The notes: generated by a model from the letters alone, not told the origin. Counted from the stretch's first letter, positions 26,512-35,435 are shown. The stretch: 64,000 bases of DNA from Halorubrum xinjiangense (GCF_900102375.1 NZ_FNBO01000012.1:1-64000); one strand, 5' to 3'. Numbers and translations are program-made.

Positions 26512-27699
26512 TCACGGCCCCGCGGTCGAGACGATCTTGATCACGTCGCCCTCGCTCAGCTCCCGGTCCTCGCCGATCCGCCGGGAGGCGCGCGCGTCGA
26601 CCGCGTGGAGGTACCCCTCCCCGATGTCCGAGTGGACCGCGTACGCGAGGTCGGGCGGGGTCGACCCCGAAGGAAGTAGGAAGGCGTCGGGGAGCACGTT
26701 GCCGGTTCCGTCGGTCCACTTGCCGGCGTCCTGGACCGGGTACGCCGTGATGCGGTCGAGTAAGTCGTAGACGGCCGCGTTCAGCGCCGCCGGGACGCCC
26801 GTCCCGTCGTACTCGGCCATCGACTCGCGGAGCGCGTCGAGGCCGGCGCGCTGGTCGTCGGAGACGTCGCCGACGATCTCGAAGGACTCGTCGCCCGGGT
26901 CGTAGTCGACGACGCCCGCCTCCGCCGCCCGGCGGAGGGCGAGTTCGCCGTCGGCGGTCGCGGGGATCACGGGTTTGTCGGTTCCCTCGCGGATGCGCTC
27001 GACCGCGCCCGCCGGCGCCGCGTCGACCTTGTTCGCGACGACGACGATGGGCTTGGTGCGGCGGCGGACCGCCCGCGCGAGCGCCTCGCGGTCGCCCTCG
27101 GTCCACGCCTTCGGGTCGTCGGGGTACTCTAAGCCGCGGAGGACCCTCGCGACGTCGTACTCGGTCGCGCCGAACCCGGTGAGCATGTCCGAGAGCGCGG
27201 CTTCGAGGTCGAAGTCCGGCGAGCGCGACTTCCGCTCGACGCTCTCCCAGTTGCGGTCGACGATGCCCGCGAGCCAGAGGTCCATCTCCTCCTCGATGAA
27301 GTCCACGTCGTCGAGGGGGTCGTGGCTCCCGACCTCGACCGGCTCGCCCTCGGCGTTCGTCGCGCCCGAGGCGTCGACGACGTTCACCACCACGTCCGCG
27401 TTCGTCAGTTCGTCGAGGAACTGGTTACCGAGCCCCTTCCCCTCGTGCGCGCCCGGCACGAGTCCGGCCACGTCGAGGAGTTCGATTGGGACGTACCGCT
27501 TCCCGTCGTGACAGTTCTCGTTGCCGCAGCGCTCCTCGCGGTCGAGGCACGGGCAGCGCGTCCGGACGTGGGTCACCCCGCGGTTGGCGTCGATGGTCGT
27601 GAACGGGTAGTTCGCGACGTCGACGTCGGCCATCGTGGCGGCGGTGTAGAAGGTGGACTTGCCGGCGTTCGGCTTGCCCGCGAGCGCGACCGTGAGCAT
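26512..27699 (-). CDS. ychF: YchF/Ola1-type ribosome-associated ATPase/GTPase
   Basis: 395 residues from ATG 27699. OBG-family G domain with G1 GKPNAGKS, switch VANYPFTTIDANRG, G3 LLDVAGLVPGAHEGKG and G4 VVVANKVDAA. The archaeal cysteine cluster (CPCLDREERCGNENCHDGK) lies between G2 and G3. A helical domain and a C-terminal TGS domain (DAFLLPSGSTPPDLAYAVHSDIG) follow. YchF relatives bind ribosomes and hydrolyse ATP. A 107-residue upstream in-frame extension runs through repeat DNA and is discarded. Confidence 0.9.
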   Translation of the reverse strand: MLTVALAGKPNAGKSTFYTAATMADVDVANYPFTTIDANRGVTHVRTRCPCLDREERCGNENCHDGKRYVPIELLDVAGLVPGAHEGKGLGNQFLDELTNADVVVNVVDASGATNAEGEPVEVGSHDPLDDVDFIEEEMDLWLAGIVDRNWESVERKSRSPDFDLEAALSDMLTGFGATEYDVARVLRGLEYPDDPKAWTEGDREALARAVRRRTKPIVVVANKVDAAPAGAVERIREGTDKPVIPATADGELALRRAAEAGVVDYDPGDESFEIVGDVSDDQRAGLDALRESMAEYDGTGVPAALNAAVYDLLDRITAYPVQDAGKWTDGTGNVLPDAFLLPSGSTPPDLAYAVHSDIGEGYLHAVDARASRRIGEDRELSEGDVIKIVSTAGP

Positions 27700-27783
27700 A
27701 CTCGACGGTCGCGGCCCCGCGAAAAGCGCCTTTCGGTCGGCCGCGGGGACGTGTTGAGAGACAGTTGTAGCAGGCGGTGCGGC

Positions 27784-28034
27784 GGCGCGTGCCTGCGAGG
27801 CCGCTTTGCGGCCGAGCAGCACCGCGCGAGGGACGCCGCGAGCGACCGGAGGAAGCGAGCGGCGAGGCTGGGGAGGCGTGAGGCTGCGGTGCTGTGCGGT
27901 GCGGGTGGGACTCAAAGGGGCAGCCGTGAGGACGAAGCACGCCGCAGTAAGCACCGCAGCGAGGGAGCGAACGAAGTGAGCGACCGAGTGAGGCGCGCAA
28001 CAAGGCGCGCGAGTCCTCACGGCTGGGGCTTTGG
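27784..28034 (-). repeat. Stem-loop-rich intergenic repeat (copy A)
   Basis: Same family as copies B-E, here in reverse orientation. Perfect 13-nt inverted arms CAGCCGTGAGGAC (27921-27933) and GTCCTCACGGCTG (28013-28025) enclose a loop with GAGCGAACGAAGTGAGCGAC. Outside the arms are GGGACTCAAAGGGG on one side and GGGGCTTTGG on the other. A GAGGCTGGGGAGGCGTGAGG module lies at about 27864-27883. The far end is a GGCGCGTGC hairpin. It is non-coding. Confidence 0.7.
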
Positions 28035-28235
28035 AGGTGTTTGTCCCCGTTTGGGCCCTGTCAAAACCCTATTTTCAGACACGTTCTCGTCTGAACAATC
28101 GGTCGCTGAAGCCTGCGACTTGATCGATAGCGAGGGTGATTGAATCAGTATAGTTGATCGGTTGTTCATAGGTCGGATTGTTGTGTTGCTGGCAGATGTT
28201 TAAACGTAGTTTGCTCAGATCGTCGATGAACACCG

Positions 28236-28491
28236 CCAAAGCCCCAGCCGCGAGGCGGGCGCACGCTCGCTGCGCGCTTCACTCGGTCGTTCACTCCGTT
28301 CACTCCCTCGTTCCAGTGCTTGCGTCGCCTGTGCCCGCCTCGCGGCTGCCCCTTTGAGTCCCACCCTACACCGCACAGCCCCGCACCTCACGCCTCCCCA
28401 GCCTCGTCGACCGTCCTCCGCTTCGCTCCGGCCGGTCGACTCCCTCGCGGGCGGTTCGCGGTCGCCTGCGGCGACCGCTCACCGGCGCGCC
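28236..28491 (+). repeat. Stem-loop-rich intergenic repeat (copy B)
   Basis: Starts CCAAAGCCCCAG. A perfect 16-nt arm CAGCCGCGAGGCGGGC (28245-28260) pairs with GCCCGCCTCGCGGCTG (28333-28348). Next come GCCCCTTTGAGTCCCACC, then CACCTCACGCCTCCCCAGCC, a GTCGACCG/CGGTCGAC hairpin, GACTCCCTCGCG, and the hairpin GCGGTCGCC-TGC-GGCGACCGC. It faces copy A head to head, 201 nt away. The sequences between (28035-28235) and after it (28492-28688) show no gene. Confidence 0.7.
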
Positions 28492-28688
28492 ACCGACATA
28501 ACTGAGCACTCCTTGCTTCGTCTGTACTGAGCGATTCGTGAGCCCCTGTACTGATCGGATACGGTTCAGAACGTATCCCCCGCTGAGGATTTCAACAGAT
28601 CTCCGTCCGTTGTCAGCCCGTCATCTGAGAACGATGAGCGCGTCAGCGGAGAGAATAACCGCTCTACCGCCGCGACCAACTCACAGAT

Positions 28689-29798
28689 CTACTTCCGAGC
28701 GACGATCCGCAACACGTCCTCGTCGGCCAACTCGTGGCCCTTCCCGACCTGCTGGTCGTCGTGTTTGGCGCTCTCACCCGAAACGCGCGCAAATTTAAAC
28801 CGCTCGTCGAACTCGCCGCCGAGCTTCGAACAGGCGTCGCCGACGGTGTCGCCCTCGAATAAGATCAGGGGCTCCTCGTAGTCGACGCCGCGGCCCGGTT
28901 TGTCCATATAAATGCGAATCACGCCCAGCTCCTCCCAGAGGCGCTCCTTGAGGCCGTCGAGGCCGAGCCCCTCCTCGGCGGAGATAAAGATGACGTCGTC
29001 GGGGTCCAGGTCGCGCTCCCGTAGTTCCTCCTTCACGGTCGGGAGGTAGCTCTTGTCGATGAGGTCCGCCTTGTTGACGGAGACCATCGAGGGGAGGTAC
29101 TCCCGGTTGTCCATCACGGCGTCGACGAGCTCGTCGATGGTGAGGTCGTGGGGGATGGTGACCTTCGCGTTGACGTAGCCGTACTCGCGGAGGACCTGCT
29201 TGACCGTCTCCTCGTCTAAGCTCACGTCGTCGCTCATCGTCACGCCGAGCCCGTCCTTGTGCGTCTTCCGAATGTTGATGTTCGGCGGCTCGGTGTCGAG
29301 CCGGATGTTCGTGTTGTACAGCTCCTCGCGGAGTCGGTCGTACTGCTCGATCTCGAAGACGGAGAGCATGAACACGACGAGGTCCGCGGTTCGAACGACC
29401 GAGAGGACCTCCTTGCCGCCCCCGCGGCCGCCCGCCGCGCCCTCGATCAGCCCCGGCACGTCGAGGATCTGGATGTTCGCGCCGCGGTACTGCAGCATGC
29501 CCGGGTTGACGTCGAGGGTGGTGAACTCGTAGGAGCCGACCTCGCTGTCTGCGTTGGTGAGGGCGTTGATGAGGGTGGACTTGCCGACGCTCGGGAACCC
29601 AACGAGCGCGACCGTGGCGTCGCCGTGCTTCTCGACCGCGTAGCCGTGGCCGCCGCCGGCGGAGGACTGGTTCTCCAGCTTCTCTTTCTTCTCCGCGAGC
29701 TTCGCCTTCAGGCGCCCGATGTGTGCCTCCGTGGACTTGTTGTAGGGCGTCTCGGCGATCTCCTCGCGGAGGTCTTCGATCTCCTCCTCCAGTCCCAT
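28689..29798 (-). CDS. DRG-family GTP-binding protein
   Basis: 369 residues. N-terminal helix-turn-helix-like coiled part (EEEIEDLREEIAETPYNKST), then a G domain with G1 GFPSVGKST, switch YEFTTLDVNPGML, G3 ILDVPGLIEGAAGGRGGGKE and G4 VNKADL, an S5D2L insertion, and a C-terminal TGS domain (IRIYMDKPGRGVDYEEPLI). It is the archaeal counterpart of eukaryotic DRG1/Rbg1, a ribosome-associated GTPase. Complete and typical in length. A second OBG-type GTPase (ychF) lies upstream, separated by the paired repeats. Confidence 0.93.
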   Translation of the reverse strand: MGLEEEIEDLREEIAETPYNKSTEAHIGRLKAKLAEKKEKLENQSSAGGGHGYAVEKHGDATVALVGFPSVGKSTLINALTNADSEVGSYEFTTLDVNPGMLQYRGANIQILDVPGLIEGAAGGRGGGKEVLSVVRTADLVVFMLSVFEIEQYDRLREELYNTNIRLDTEPPNINIRKTHKDGLGVTMSDDVSLDEETVKQVLREYGYVNAKVTIPHDLTIDELVDAVMDNREYLPSMVSVNKADLIDKSYLPTVKEELRERDLDPDDVIFISAEEGLGLDGLKERLWEELGVIRIYMDKPGRGVDYEEPLILFEGDTVGDACSKLGGEFDERFKFARVSGESAKHDDQQVGKGHELADEDVLRIVARK

Positions 29799-29977
29799 TA
29801 CCCGTTTCTCGGCCGCTCGGCTCGTTAAAGGTGTTCCTTCGAACCGCGGGCTCGGCGACGGGGACCGAATCGACCGACCGCGCTCCGCGAACCGGCGAAT
29901 CGACGCCGAGGGAGTGGTTGGACCGCCGATACTTCGACACGGTTATATTAGCGACGGATAATCCTCAATTACGCCGA

Positions 29978-30178
29978 ATGCCAGACCCGTCGAGTCTTCG
30001 CGACAGTACGCAGATCGTCCTCCCGCGGCGCGCGCTCGACGGGCACCGGGAGTGCCTCGAAAACCGGTTCACCGTCACCGTCGTCGAGACAGCCGAACAG
30101 TACCGGATCATCGGCAGCCCGGTGGAGATCAAGGCCGCGAGCGACTACCTCGCCCGCAACGGCGTCGCCGTCGCGTAG
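29978..30178 (+). CDS. Small haloarchaeal protein, VNG_1110C-like
   Basis: 66 residues from ATG 29978. LRDSTQIVLPRRALDG, FTVTVVETAEQYRIIGSPVEIKAASDYLARNGV: a strand, helix and two-strand pattern found in a small haloarchaeal family that I recall as VNG_1110C. Function is unknown; it has no metal or nucleic-acid motif. The upstream AT-rich GGTTATATTAGC (29941-29952) is at promoter distance (about 30 nt) from the start. Confidence 0.65.
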   Translation: MPDPSSLRDSTQIVLPRRALDGHRECLENRFTVTVVETAEQYRIIGSPVEIKAASDYLARNGVAVA

Positions 30179-30267
30179 CGCCGTTCCCTCCTCGCCCGTC
30201 CACCGACTCCCTCAGCCGTCCCCCCGTTCGGCGGGTTGAAGTCACCGCTCGCCGAGGCCACGTGACG

Positions 30268-31443
30268 ATGGTCACTCGTCGGTCGCTGCTCGCCTCGGGC
30301 GTCGCCGGTCTCGGCGGGGTCGCCGGCTGTGCTGCCGCCCCGTCCGGGCTCGACGCCGGAAACGGCACCGCGGACGGCAACGACGACGCGGACAGCGACG
30401 ACGCGGACAGCGACGGCGGAGACGCGGACGCGACGCGGATCGGCTTCGTCGGCGACCTGATGCTCGGCCGCAGCGTCGCCGACCGCTGGGCCGACGCCGA
30501 CGACCCGGCGGGCGTCTGGGGGACGACGCTTCCGCGGCTCCGCGAGCTCGACGCGCTCGTCGGGAACCTGGAGTGTTGCGTCTCCGACCGCGGCGAGCGC
30601 TGGCCGGACAAGGCCTACTACTTCCGGTCGCCGCCGTCGTTCGCGGTCCCCGCGCTGGAGGCGGCGGGGGCCTCCTTCGTCTCGCTCGCCAACAACCACG
30701 TCCTCGACTATCAGGAGCCCGCACTCCGTGACACGCGGACCCACCTCGCGGAGGCCGGGATCGCTCGCGCCGGCGCCGGCGAGGACGCCGACGAGGTGCT
30801 CGAACCCGCGACGTTCGAGGCCGGCGACCTCACGGTGGCCGCGTTCGGTCTCACCGACCAGTCCACGGCGTTCGCGGCGACCGACGCCGACCCGGGTACC
30901 GCGTTCGCGCGCCTCGACCCCGCCGCCCGCGAGACTCGGACCCTCGTCGACGACGCCCTCGAGCGCGTCGCCGACCTAGACCCGGACCTCGTCGTCGCCT
31001 CGCTCCACTGGGGACCGAACTGGGAGACCGAGCCGCGCGCGGTCCACGAGCGGTTCGGCCGCTGGCTCGTCGAACAGGGGGTCGACGTCGTCCACGGCCA
31101 CAGCGCGCACGTGCTCCAAGGCGTCGAGGTGTACGAGGGCCGCCCGATCATCTACGACGCGGGCGACTTCGTCGACGACTACGTCAGCTATCGCGACCGC
31201 GAGGGCGTCTACAACAAGCGGAGCGCGCTGTTCGAACTCGTCGTCCGCGACGGCGACCTCGCCGCCCTCGACGTCCTCCCGACCGAGATCGCCGACGAGA
31301 CCGCGGGGCTGGCCGACGGCGAGGTCGCCGAGTGGGTCCGGGAGACCGTCGCCGAGCGTTCCGCGGCGTTCGGCACCGCGGTCGAGGGCGTCGACGGCGA
31401 GCGCGACGGCGGACGACTGCGGATCCCGCTCGGCGACCGGTGA
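30268..31443 (+). CDS. CapA-family metallophosphoesterase-like lipoprotein
   Basis: 391 residues. Twin-arginine-like start MVTRRSLLASGVAGLGGVAGCA with a lipobox (GVAGC), so it is probably a lipid-anchored extracellular protein, followed by an acidic linker. The CapA/PgsA domain has IGFVGDLMLGRSVADR, NLECCVSDRG, FVSLANNHVLDYQ, VVASLHWGPNWE and VVHGHSAHVLQGVEVYEG-type motifs, with the Asp/Asn/His set of calcineurin-like phosphoesterases. CapA takes part in poly-gamma-glutamate or capsule formation in bacteria; a surface-polymer role here is inferred. A GTG at 30262 is an alternative start. Confidence 0.85.
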   Translation: MVTRRSLLASGVAGLGGVAGCAAAPSGLDAGNGTADGNDDADSDDADSDGGDADATRIGFVGDLMLGRSVADRWADADDPAGVWGTTLPRLRELDALVGNLECCVSDRGERWPDKAYYFRSPPSFAVPALEAAGASFVSLANNHVLDYQEPALRDTRTHLAEAGIARAGAGEDADEVLEPATFEAGDLTVAAFGLTDQSTAFAATDADPGTAFARLDPAARETRTLVDDALERVADLDPDLVVASLHWGPNWETEPRAVHERFGRWLVEQGVDVVHGHSAHVLQGVEVYEGRPIIYDAGDFVDDYVSYRDREGVYNKRSALFELVVRDGDLAALDVLPTEIADETAGLADGEVAEWVRETVAERSAAFGTAVEGVDGERDGGRLRIPLGDR

Positions 31444-31589
31444 CCGGACCCTCCGCGGGCGTCCAATCGACTTCGACCGCACGGGAACGGCGCGGCGTGT
31501 CCCGGGTATCGCCTCGGCGACGCGTCGGCCGCGGCGGTGAACTGAATTTCAGTAAGCCGCGTTACAGAAATATCATTCAGATTACTATT

Positions 31590-31877
31590 ATGGGTGTACG
31601 CCCCGTTCGAACTGATATGGTAGGACACGCAGCCGGTCCGGTGTCGACCCGCAGACGCGACGAAACGACGGCGCCGGCTCCGCGGACGGCAGCCGGAGTC
31701 ATCCCGTTCGTCCTGTTGCCCGTCGCGGTCGTCCTGGCGGCGAGCTACCCCGTCACGACGGCCGCGGTCGTCGGCGGCGTCGCGCTCGCGAAGCTCCACC
31801 GCCGAGCGCGAAGGGGTTGGAAACGGGGCGAAAACGCGCCCCTCGGCCACTCGCGGTGGACGACGCACGACGCGTGA
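31590..31877 (+). CDS. Small membrane protein, unknown
   Basis: 95 residues from ATG 31590 (86 from ATG 31617). Basic N-terminal region, one or two hydrophobic segments (VIPFVLLPVAVVLAASY, then TTAAVVGGVALAK), and a basic tail (HRRARRGWKRGENAP). The AT-rich patch just upstream (GTTACAGAAATATCATTC) is unlike the surroundings and may be its promoter. I do not recognise the family. Confidence 0.5.
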   Translation: MGVRPVRTDMVGHAAGPVSTRRRDETTAPAPRTAAGVIPFVLLPVAVVLAASYPVTTAAVVGGVALAKLHRRARRGWKRGENAPLGHSRWTTHDA

Positions 31878-31994
31878 GCCGCGCGGACCGCTCCGACCGT
31901 CGCGGCACGTCGAGGGTCCCGATCGTCCCGTGGCCCCCGCGACCGGTAGACCAATCAACCTGAAGCGCGATACGGTCCGGTACCCTTCCAGACG

Positions 31995-32867
31995 ATGACC
32001 GACTTCGATCCCGAGGCCGCGGCGTCGTTCGACGCGCTCGGTCAGGAGGTACGCATCGGTATCCTCGAGGCGCTGGTGCAAGAGCGGGTCGACGACCCCC
32101 GGAACCCAGGGGCGAGCTTCTCCGAGCTCCGGGAGCGAGTCGGCGTCACCGACTCGGGGCGGTTCAACTACCACCTCGACAAGCTCACCGGGCGGTTCGT
32201 TCAGGAGACGGACGCGGGCTACGAGCTCAACGCCGCCGGCCAGGAGGTCGTCGGCGCGGTTCTGTCCCGGAGCTTCGACTCCGAGGGGGAGTCGGGCCCC
32301 ACCGCCCTGGACGCGCCGTGCCGGGCCTGCGGCGAGACGGCTCGAGCCCGCTACGAGGACGGGAAGCTCTTCGTCGAGTGCGACAACGGCCATCTCAACC
32401 ACAGCGACTACCTCCCGGGGAGTCTCGTCGAGGAGCGACCGCTCCCGGAGGCGATGGCGCTGGCGACGCTGCTCGGGCAACAGGACCTCGACTTAGTGAC
32501 CCGCGACGTCTGCCCGAGCTGTTACCGGGAGATCGAGTCGGGCGTCGTGCTGGAGGAGGGGGCGCCGGCGCTGGATGGTCGGTGTCATGACTGCGGCCAC
32601 TTCTTCCGCGGCCCGGTCTCGCTCGCCGTGCTCACCCATCCCGTGCTCCAGGCGTTCTACCTCGAACGGGGGAGAGACGTCCGCGAGGCCTCCCTGTGGT
32701 CGCTGCCGTTCCTGACCGACTCGGACCGCGCGCGCGTCGACTCCGAGTCCCCGCTCCGGGTCACGGTCGACGCGTCGTACGACGGCGACGCGCTGCGTTT
32801 CTCGCTCGACGAGGACGCTTCCGTAATCGAGTACCACGTCGAGCGGATCCGCGCGGAGCGCGATTGA
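31995..32867 (+). CDS. ArsR-like winged-helix protein with two zinc ribbons
   Basis: 290 residues. The N-terminal winged helix (ALGQEVRIGILEALVQ, SFSELRERVGVTDSGRFNYHLDKL) is followed by two zinc knuckles (CRACGETARARYEDGKLFVEC and CPSCYREIESGVVLEEG, CHDCGH) and a C-terminal beta-rich domain (LRVTVDASYDGDALRFSLDED). It matches the layout of haloarchaeal winged-helix regulators with a DUF7351-like C-terminus. It probably binds DNA. The effector is unknown; the cysteines could bind structural zinc or sense metals or redox. It stands alone. Confidence 0.8.
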   Translation: MTDFDPEAAASFDALGQEVRIGILEALVQERVDDPRNPGASFSELRERVGVTDSGRFNYHLDKLTGRFVQETDAGYELNAAGQEVVGAVLSRSFDSEGESGPTALDAPCRACGETARARYEDGKLFVECDNGHLNHSDYLPGSLVEERPLPEAMALATLLGQQDLDLVTRDVCPSCYREIESGVVLEEGAPALDGRCHDCGHFFRGPVSLAVLTHPVLQAFYLERGRDVREASLWSLPFLTDSDRARVDSESPLRVTVDASYDGDALRFSLDEDASVIEYHVERIRAERD

Positions 32868-32981
32868 CCGCTCCCCGACCGAGCCGTCCTGTCTTCCCCA
32901 CGGCGCCGCGCGTCGGCCAGAGTCGCCCCCGCGCCCTGCTGGGGTCCAAACCCTATTGCGTTTCATCCCCCAACGGGGACC

Positions 32982-34001
32982 GTGACGAACACCAACCGCG
33001 AGTGGCTTCTCGCCGAGCGGCCGACGGGCGAGCCCGATCAGGACAGCTTCGAACTGCGCGAGACCGACGTCTCCGCCCCCGAGCCGGGCGAACTCCTCGT
33101 CCGCATCCGGTTCCTCTCGGTCGACCCGTACATGCGCGGCCGGATGCGCGACGCGGAATCGTACGCCGAGCCCTGGGACGTGGGCGACGCGCTCAGGGGC
33201 GGCGTCGTCGGCGAAGTGGTCGAAACGGAGAGCGACGCGTACGACACGGGCGACCTCGTGACCGGCGAAGGGAAATGGGCCGACTACGCGACGCTCGACG
33301 CCGACGACGTCGCGCCCGTCGACCCGACGGTCGCCGATCCCGAGGCCTACCTCGGCGTCCTCGGCATGCCCGGCCGGACGGCCTACTTCGGGCTCCTCGA
33401 AGTCGGCGAGCCGAAGCCCGGCGACACGGTCGTCGTCTCCGGCGCGGCGGGCGCGGTCGGCTCCGTCGTCGGCCAGATCGCGAAGCGCAACGGCTGCCGC
33501 GTGGTCGGCTTCGCCGGCAGCGACGAGAAGACCGACTGGCTCACCGAGGACCTCGGCTTCGACGCCGCGATCAACTACAAGACGACCGACGACTACCGCG
33601 CCGCGCTCGACGAGGCGGCGCCCGACGGCGTCGACGTCTACTTCGACAACGTCGGCGGCCCCATCACGGACGCCGTGTTCACGAAGCTCAACCTCGACGC
33701 GCGGGTCGCGGTCTGCGGCCAGATCGCCCACTACAACGACGAGGAGGTCCCGACCGGCCCCCGCAAGCTTCCGCAGATTATCCCTGTTCGAGCCCGAATC
33801 CAGGGGCTGCTCGTCGGCGACTTCGCGACCCGATTCGGCGAGGCCAGCGAGCGTCTGGGCCAGTGGGTCGCGAGCGGCGACCTGAAACACCGCGAGACGG
33901 TCGTGGAGGGGTTAGAGAACGCCCCCGACGCCTTCCTCGGACTCTTCTCCGGGGACAACATCGGTAAGCAGGTGGTACGGGTGTCAGCGGGGGAGCGGTA
34001 G
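32982..34001 (+). CDS. NADP-dependent oxidoreductase, MDR (leukotriene B4 dehydrogenase-like) family
   Basis: 339 residues from a GTG start. Zinc-free medium-chain reductase: ERPTGEPDQDSFELRE at the N-terminus, FLSVDPYMRGRM, VLGMPGRTAYFGLLEVGEPK, the nucleotide-binding VSGAAGAVGSVVGQIAKRNG with CRVVGFAGSDEK, and YFDNVGGPITDAV. It would reduce alpha,beta-unsaturated carbonyls using NADPH. The GTG is preferred because the family N-terminus (NREWLLAERP) starts right there. No clear promoter box was seen. Confidence 0.87.
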   Translation: MTNTNREWLLAERPTGEPDQDSFELRETDVSAPEPGELLVRIRFLSVDPYMRGRMRDAESYAEPWDVGDALRGGVVGEVVETESDAYDTGDLVTGEGKWADYATLDADDVAPVDPTVADPEAYLGVLGMPGRTAYFGLLEVGEPKPGDTVVVSGAAGAVGSVVGQIAKRNGCRVVGFAGSDEKTDWLTEDLGFDAAINYKTTDDYRAALDEAAPDGVDVYFDNVGGPITDAVFTKLNLDARVAVCGQIAHYNDEEVPTGPRKLPQIIPVRARIQGLLVGDFATRFGEASERLGQWVASGDLKHRETVVEGLENAPDAFLGLFSGDNIGKQVVRVSAGER

Positions 34002-34116
34002 GCGCGGCCCGCTCGAACGCGTCACTCGGGGGACGCGGCTCAGCGGTCGCTGCGGTCGCCACCGCCGCGCGGGAACCGCCGGCAGGGCTATACGACACTG
34101 AGATGTATCAATACGG

Positions 34117-35019
34117 ATGAACGTATTTCGCTGGGCCGCTGTCGCGCTCGTCGCGGCCGTCATCGTCTTCGCCGCCGCGTACGCGGTCTTCGCGGGCGTC
34201 CTGATCGGGTCCGACGTGGCGTCGTACTCGTCGGACGGCGTGACCGTGCCGGACCTCGCGTACGAAGACACCCTCACCCGAGCAAGCGCGGCCGGGTACG
34301 CGGTCGAGCGCGTCGGGTCGAGCGGGTTCCACCCGGAGGGAATCGACGAACTCGACGCCGAGCTCGGCCCGGAGTACGAGGCGTGCAGGGTCACGTTCGA
34401 CCACTCGGAGACGAAGCGGCTGTGGGCCACGTTCTACGCGGACGAGGGCGTCACCGTCGTGACCGTCTTCGCGGACGACAACCGCGGCGAGTTCACCGTC
34501 GACGACCTCCCGCCCGAGGAGTGGCTCGTCGATCGGCTCACGCTGCTGTTCGAGATGGACGAGGCGACCGCGGAGGGGTACGTCGAGGAACTGCGAGCGG
34601 ACGTCCGCGCTACCGACCCCGGCGAGCCCGGGGCGAGCACTCCGGAGATGCGGGTCGACGAGCCGGTCGCGTTCCGCGCGACGTACGAGGAGCTGACCGC
34701 TCGTGCGACGACGACCACCGAGCGCTCCGTCCCGGGCTCCGGCCAGCACGCTCGCGAGTACTACGCGGGCGAGGAGCGGCTCGGCGGGATCGACTTCGTC
34801 CTCCCGCGGGCGACCGTCACGAACGAGGCCGACGGGTACACCTACCGCGTACACCTCGATTATCACGGCGGGATCGAGGTCGACGCCCAGACGCGCGCTT
34901 CTCGATCCTTCGAGGACGACGACGTTCGCGCGGCCTTCCGGCGGATGTTCGAGGAGATGGGAATCCCGCCGGAGACCGCCGACCACCTACGGCTCGAGTA
35001 CCGGGGGAGCGTGTGGTGA
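34117..35019 (+). CDS. Membrane-anchored haloarchaeal protein, unknown function
   Basis: 300 residues. One N-terminal membrane helix (WAAVALVAAVIVFAAAYAVFAGVLIG) followed by an acidic extracellular or soluble region of 265 residues of mixed alpha/beta character (RASAAGYAVERVGSSGFHP, RLWATFYADEGVTVVTVFAD). It has one Cys and no catalytic motif that I recognise. The stop lies 28 nt from the first repeated tRNA-Leu fragment, so the 3' end may be close to an old integration site. Confidence 0.6.
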   Translation: MNVFRWAAVALVAAVIVFAAAYAVFAGVLIGSDVASYSSDGVTVPDLAYEDTLTRASAAGYAVERVGSSGFHPEGIDELDAELGPEYEACRVTFDHSETKRLWATFYADEGVTVVTVFADDNRGEFTVDDLPPEEWLVDRLTLLFEMDEATAEGYVEELRADVRATDPGEPGASTPEMRVDEPVAFRATYEELTARATTTTERSVPGSGQHAREYYAGEERLGGIDFVLPRATVTNEADGYTYRVHLDYHGGIEVDAQTRASRSFEDDDVRAAFRRMFEEMGIPPETADHLRLEYRGSVW

Positions 35020-35046
35020 ACGGGTTCGCTCCGCTCTCTCGTTCAC

Positions 35047-35277
35047 GCGCGGGACCGGATTTGAACCGGAACCAGACGTGCTCGCTTCGCTGCGCGCGTC
35101 TGGTAGGGTTCGAATCCTCCGCGCATACATGCCTCTCACGTTCGTTCGAGGCAGTATGCGCGGGACCGGATTCGAACCGAGGCGAGAAATGCTCGCTCAC
35201 TCCGTTCGCTGCGCCTTTCTCGCTGGGCTCAAATCCGCTCCTGCTCTCTCGCTCAGTCGCTACGCTCCTTTGCTCAG
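35047..35277 (-). repeat. tRNA-Leu 3' tail: two regenerated tRNA 3' ends and hairpins
   Basis: Read from the tRNA (minus strand): forward-strand T-arm-like GGGCTCAAATCC (35225-35236); hairpin GCGAGAAA/TTTCTCGC (arms 35182-35189 and 35216-35223) whose loop holds the GCGAACGGAGTGAGCGAG core; a copy of the tRNA 3' end (35157-35179, one base different); hairpin GCCTC-N12-GAGGC (35131-35152); forward T-arm GGGTTCGAATCC (35106-35117); hairpin CCAGACG/CGTCTGG; and an exact 23-nt copy of the tRNA 3' end (35047-35069). Confidence 0.75.
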
Positions 35278-35362
35278 TGCGCGGGACCGGATTTGAACCG
35301 GCGGACCCCTACGGGATAGCGTCCTAAGCGCTACGCCTTTGGCCTGGCTCGGCAACCCGCGC
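35278..35362 (-). tRNA. tRNA-Leu (anticodon TAG)
   Basis: 85 nt, type II with a long variable arm (TCCCGTAGGGGTCC). Acceptor GCGCGGG/CCCGCGC, discriminator A. Anticodon stem TAGCG/CGCTA around the loop CTTAGGA (anticodon TAG, reading CTA). T-arm GCCGG-TTCAAAT-CCGGT. No intron. The 3' 23 nt are repeated twice downstream on the same strand. Confidence 0.95.
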
Positions 35363-35435
35363 GCAAACCAGCGTACGCGAAACCGACTCAAGAACCTGAC
35401 GAACTGCCAGCTGCGAGTCTATTTATAAGTGCGGT

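Noticed and set aside
28080-28143. Possible coding remnant (LFSDTFSSEQSVAEACDL then stop) between repeat copies A and B
   Set aside because: Only about 25 acidic codons, with no start or family match; too little to call a pseudogene.
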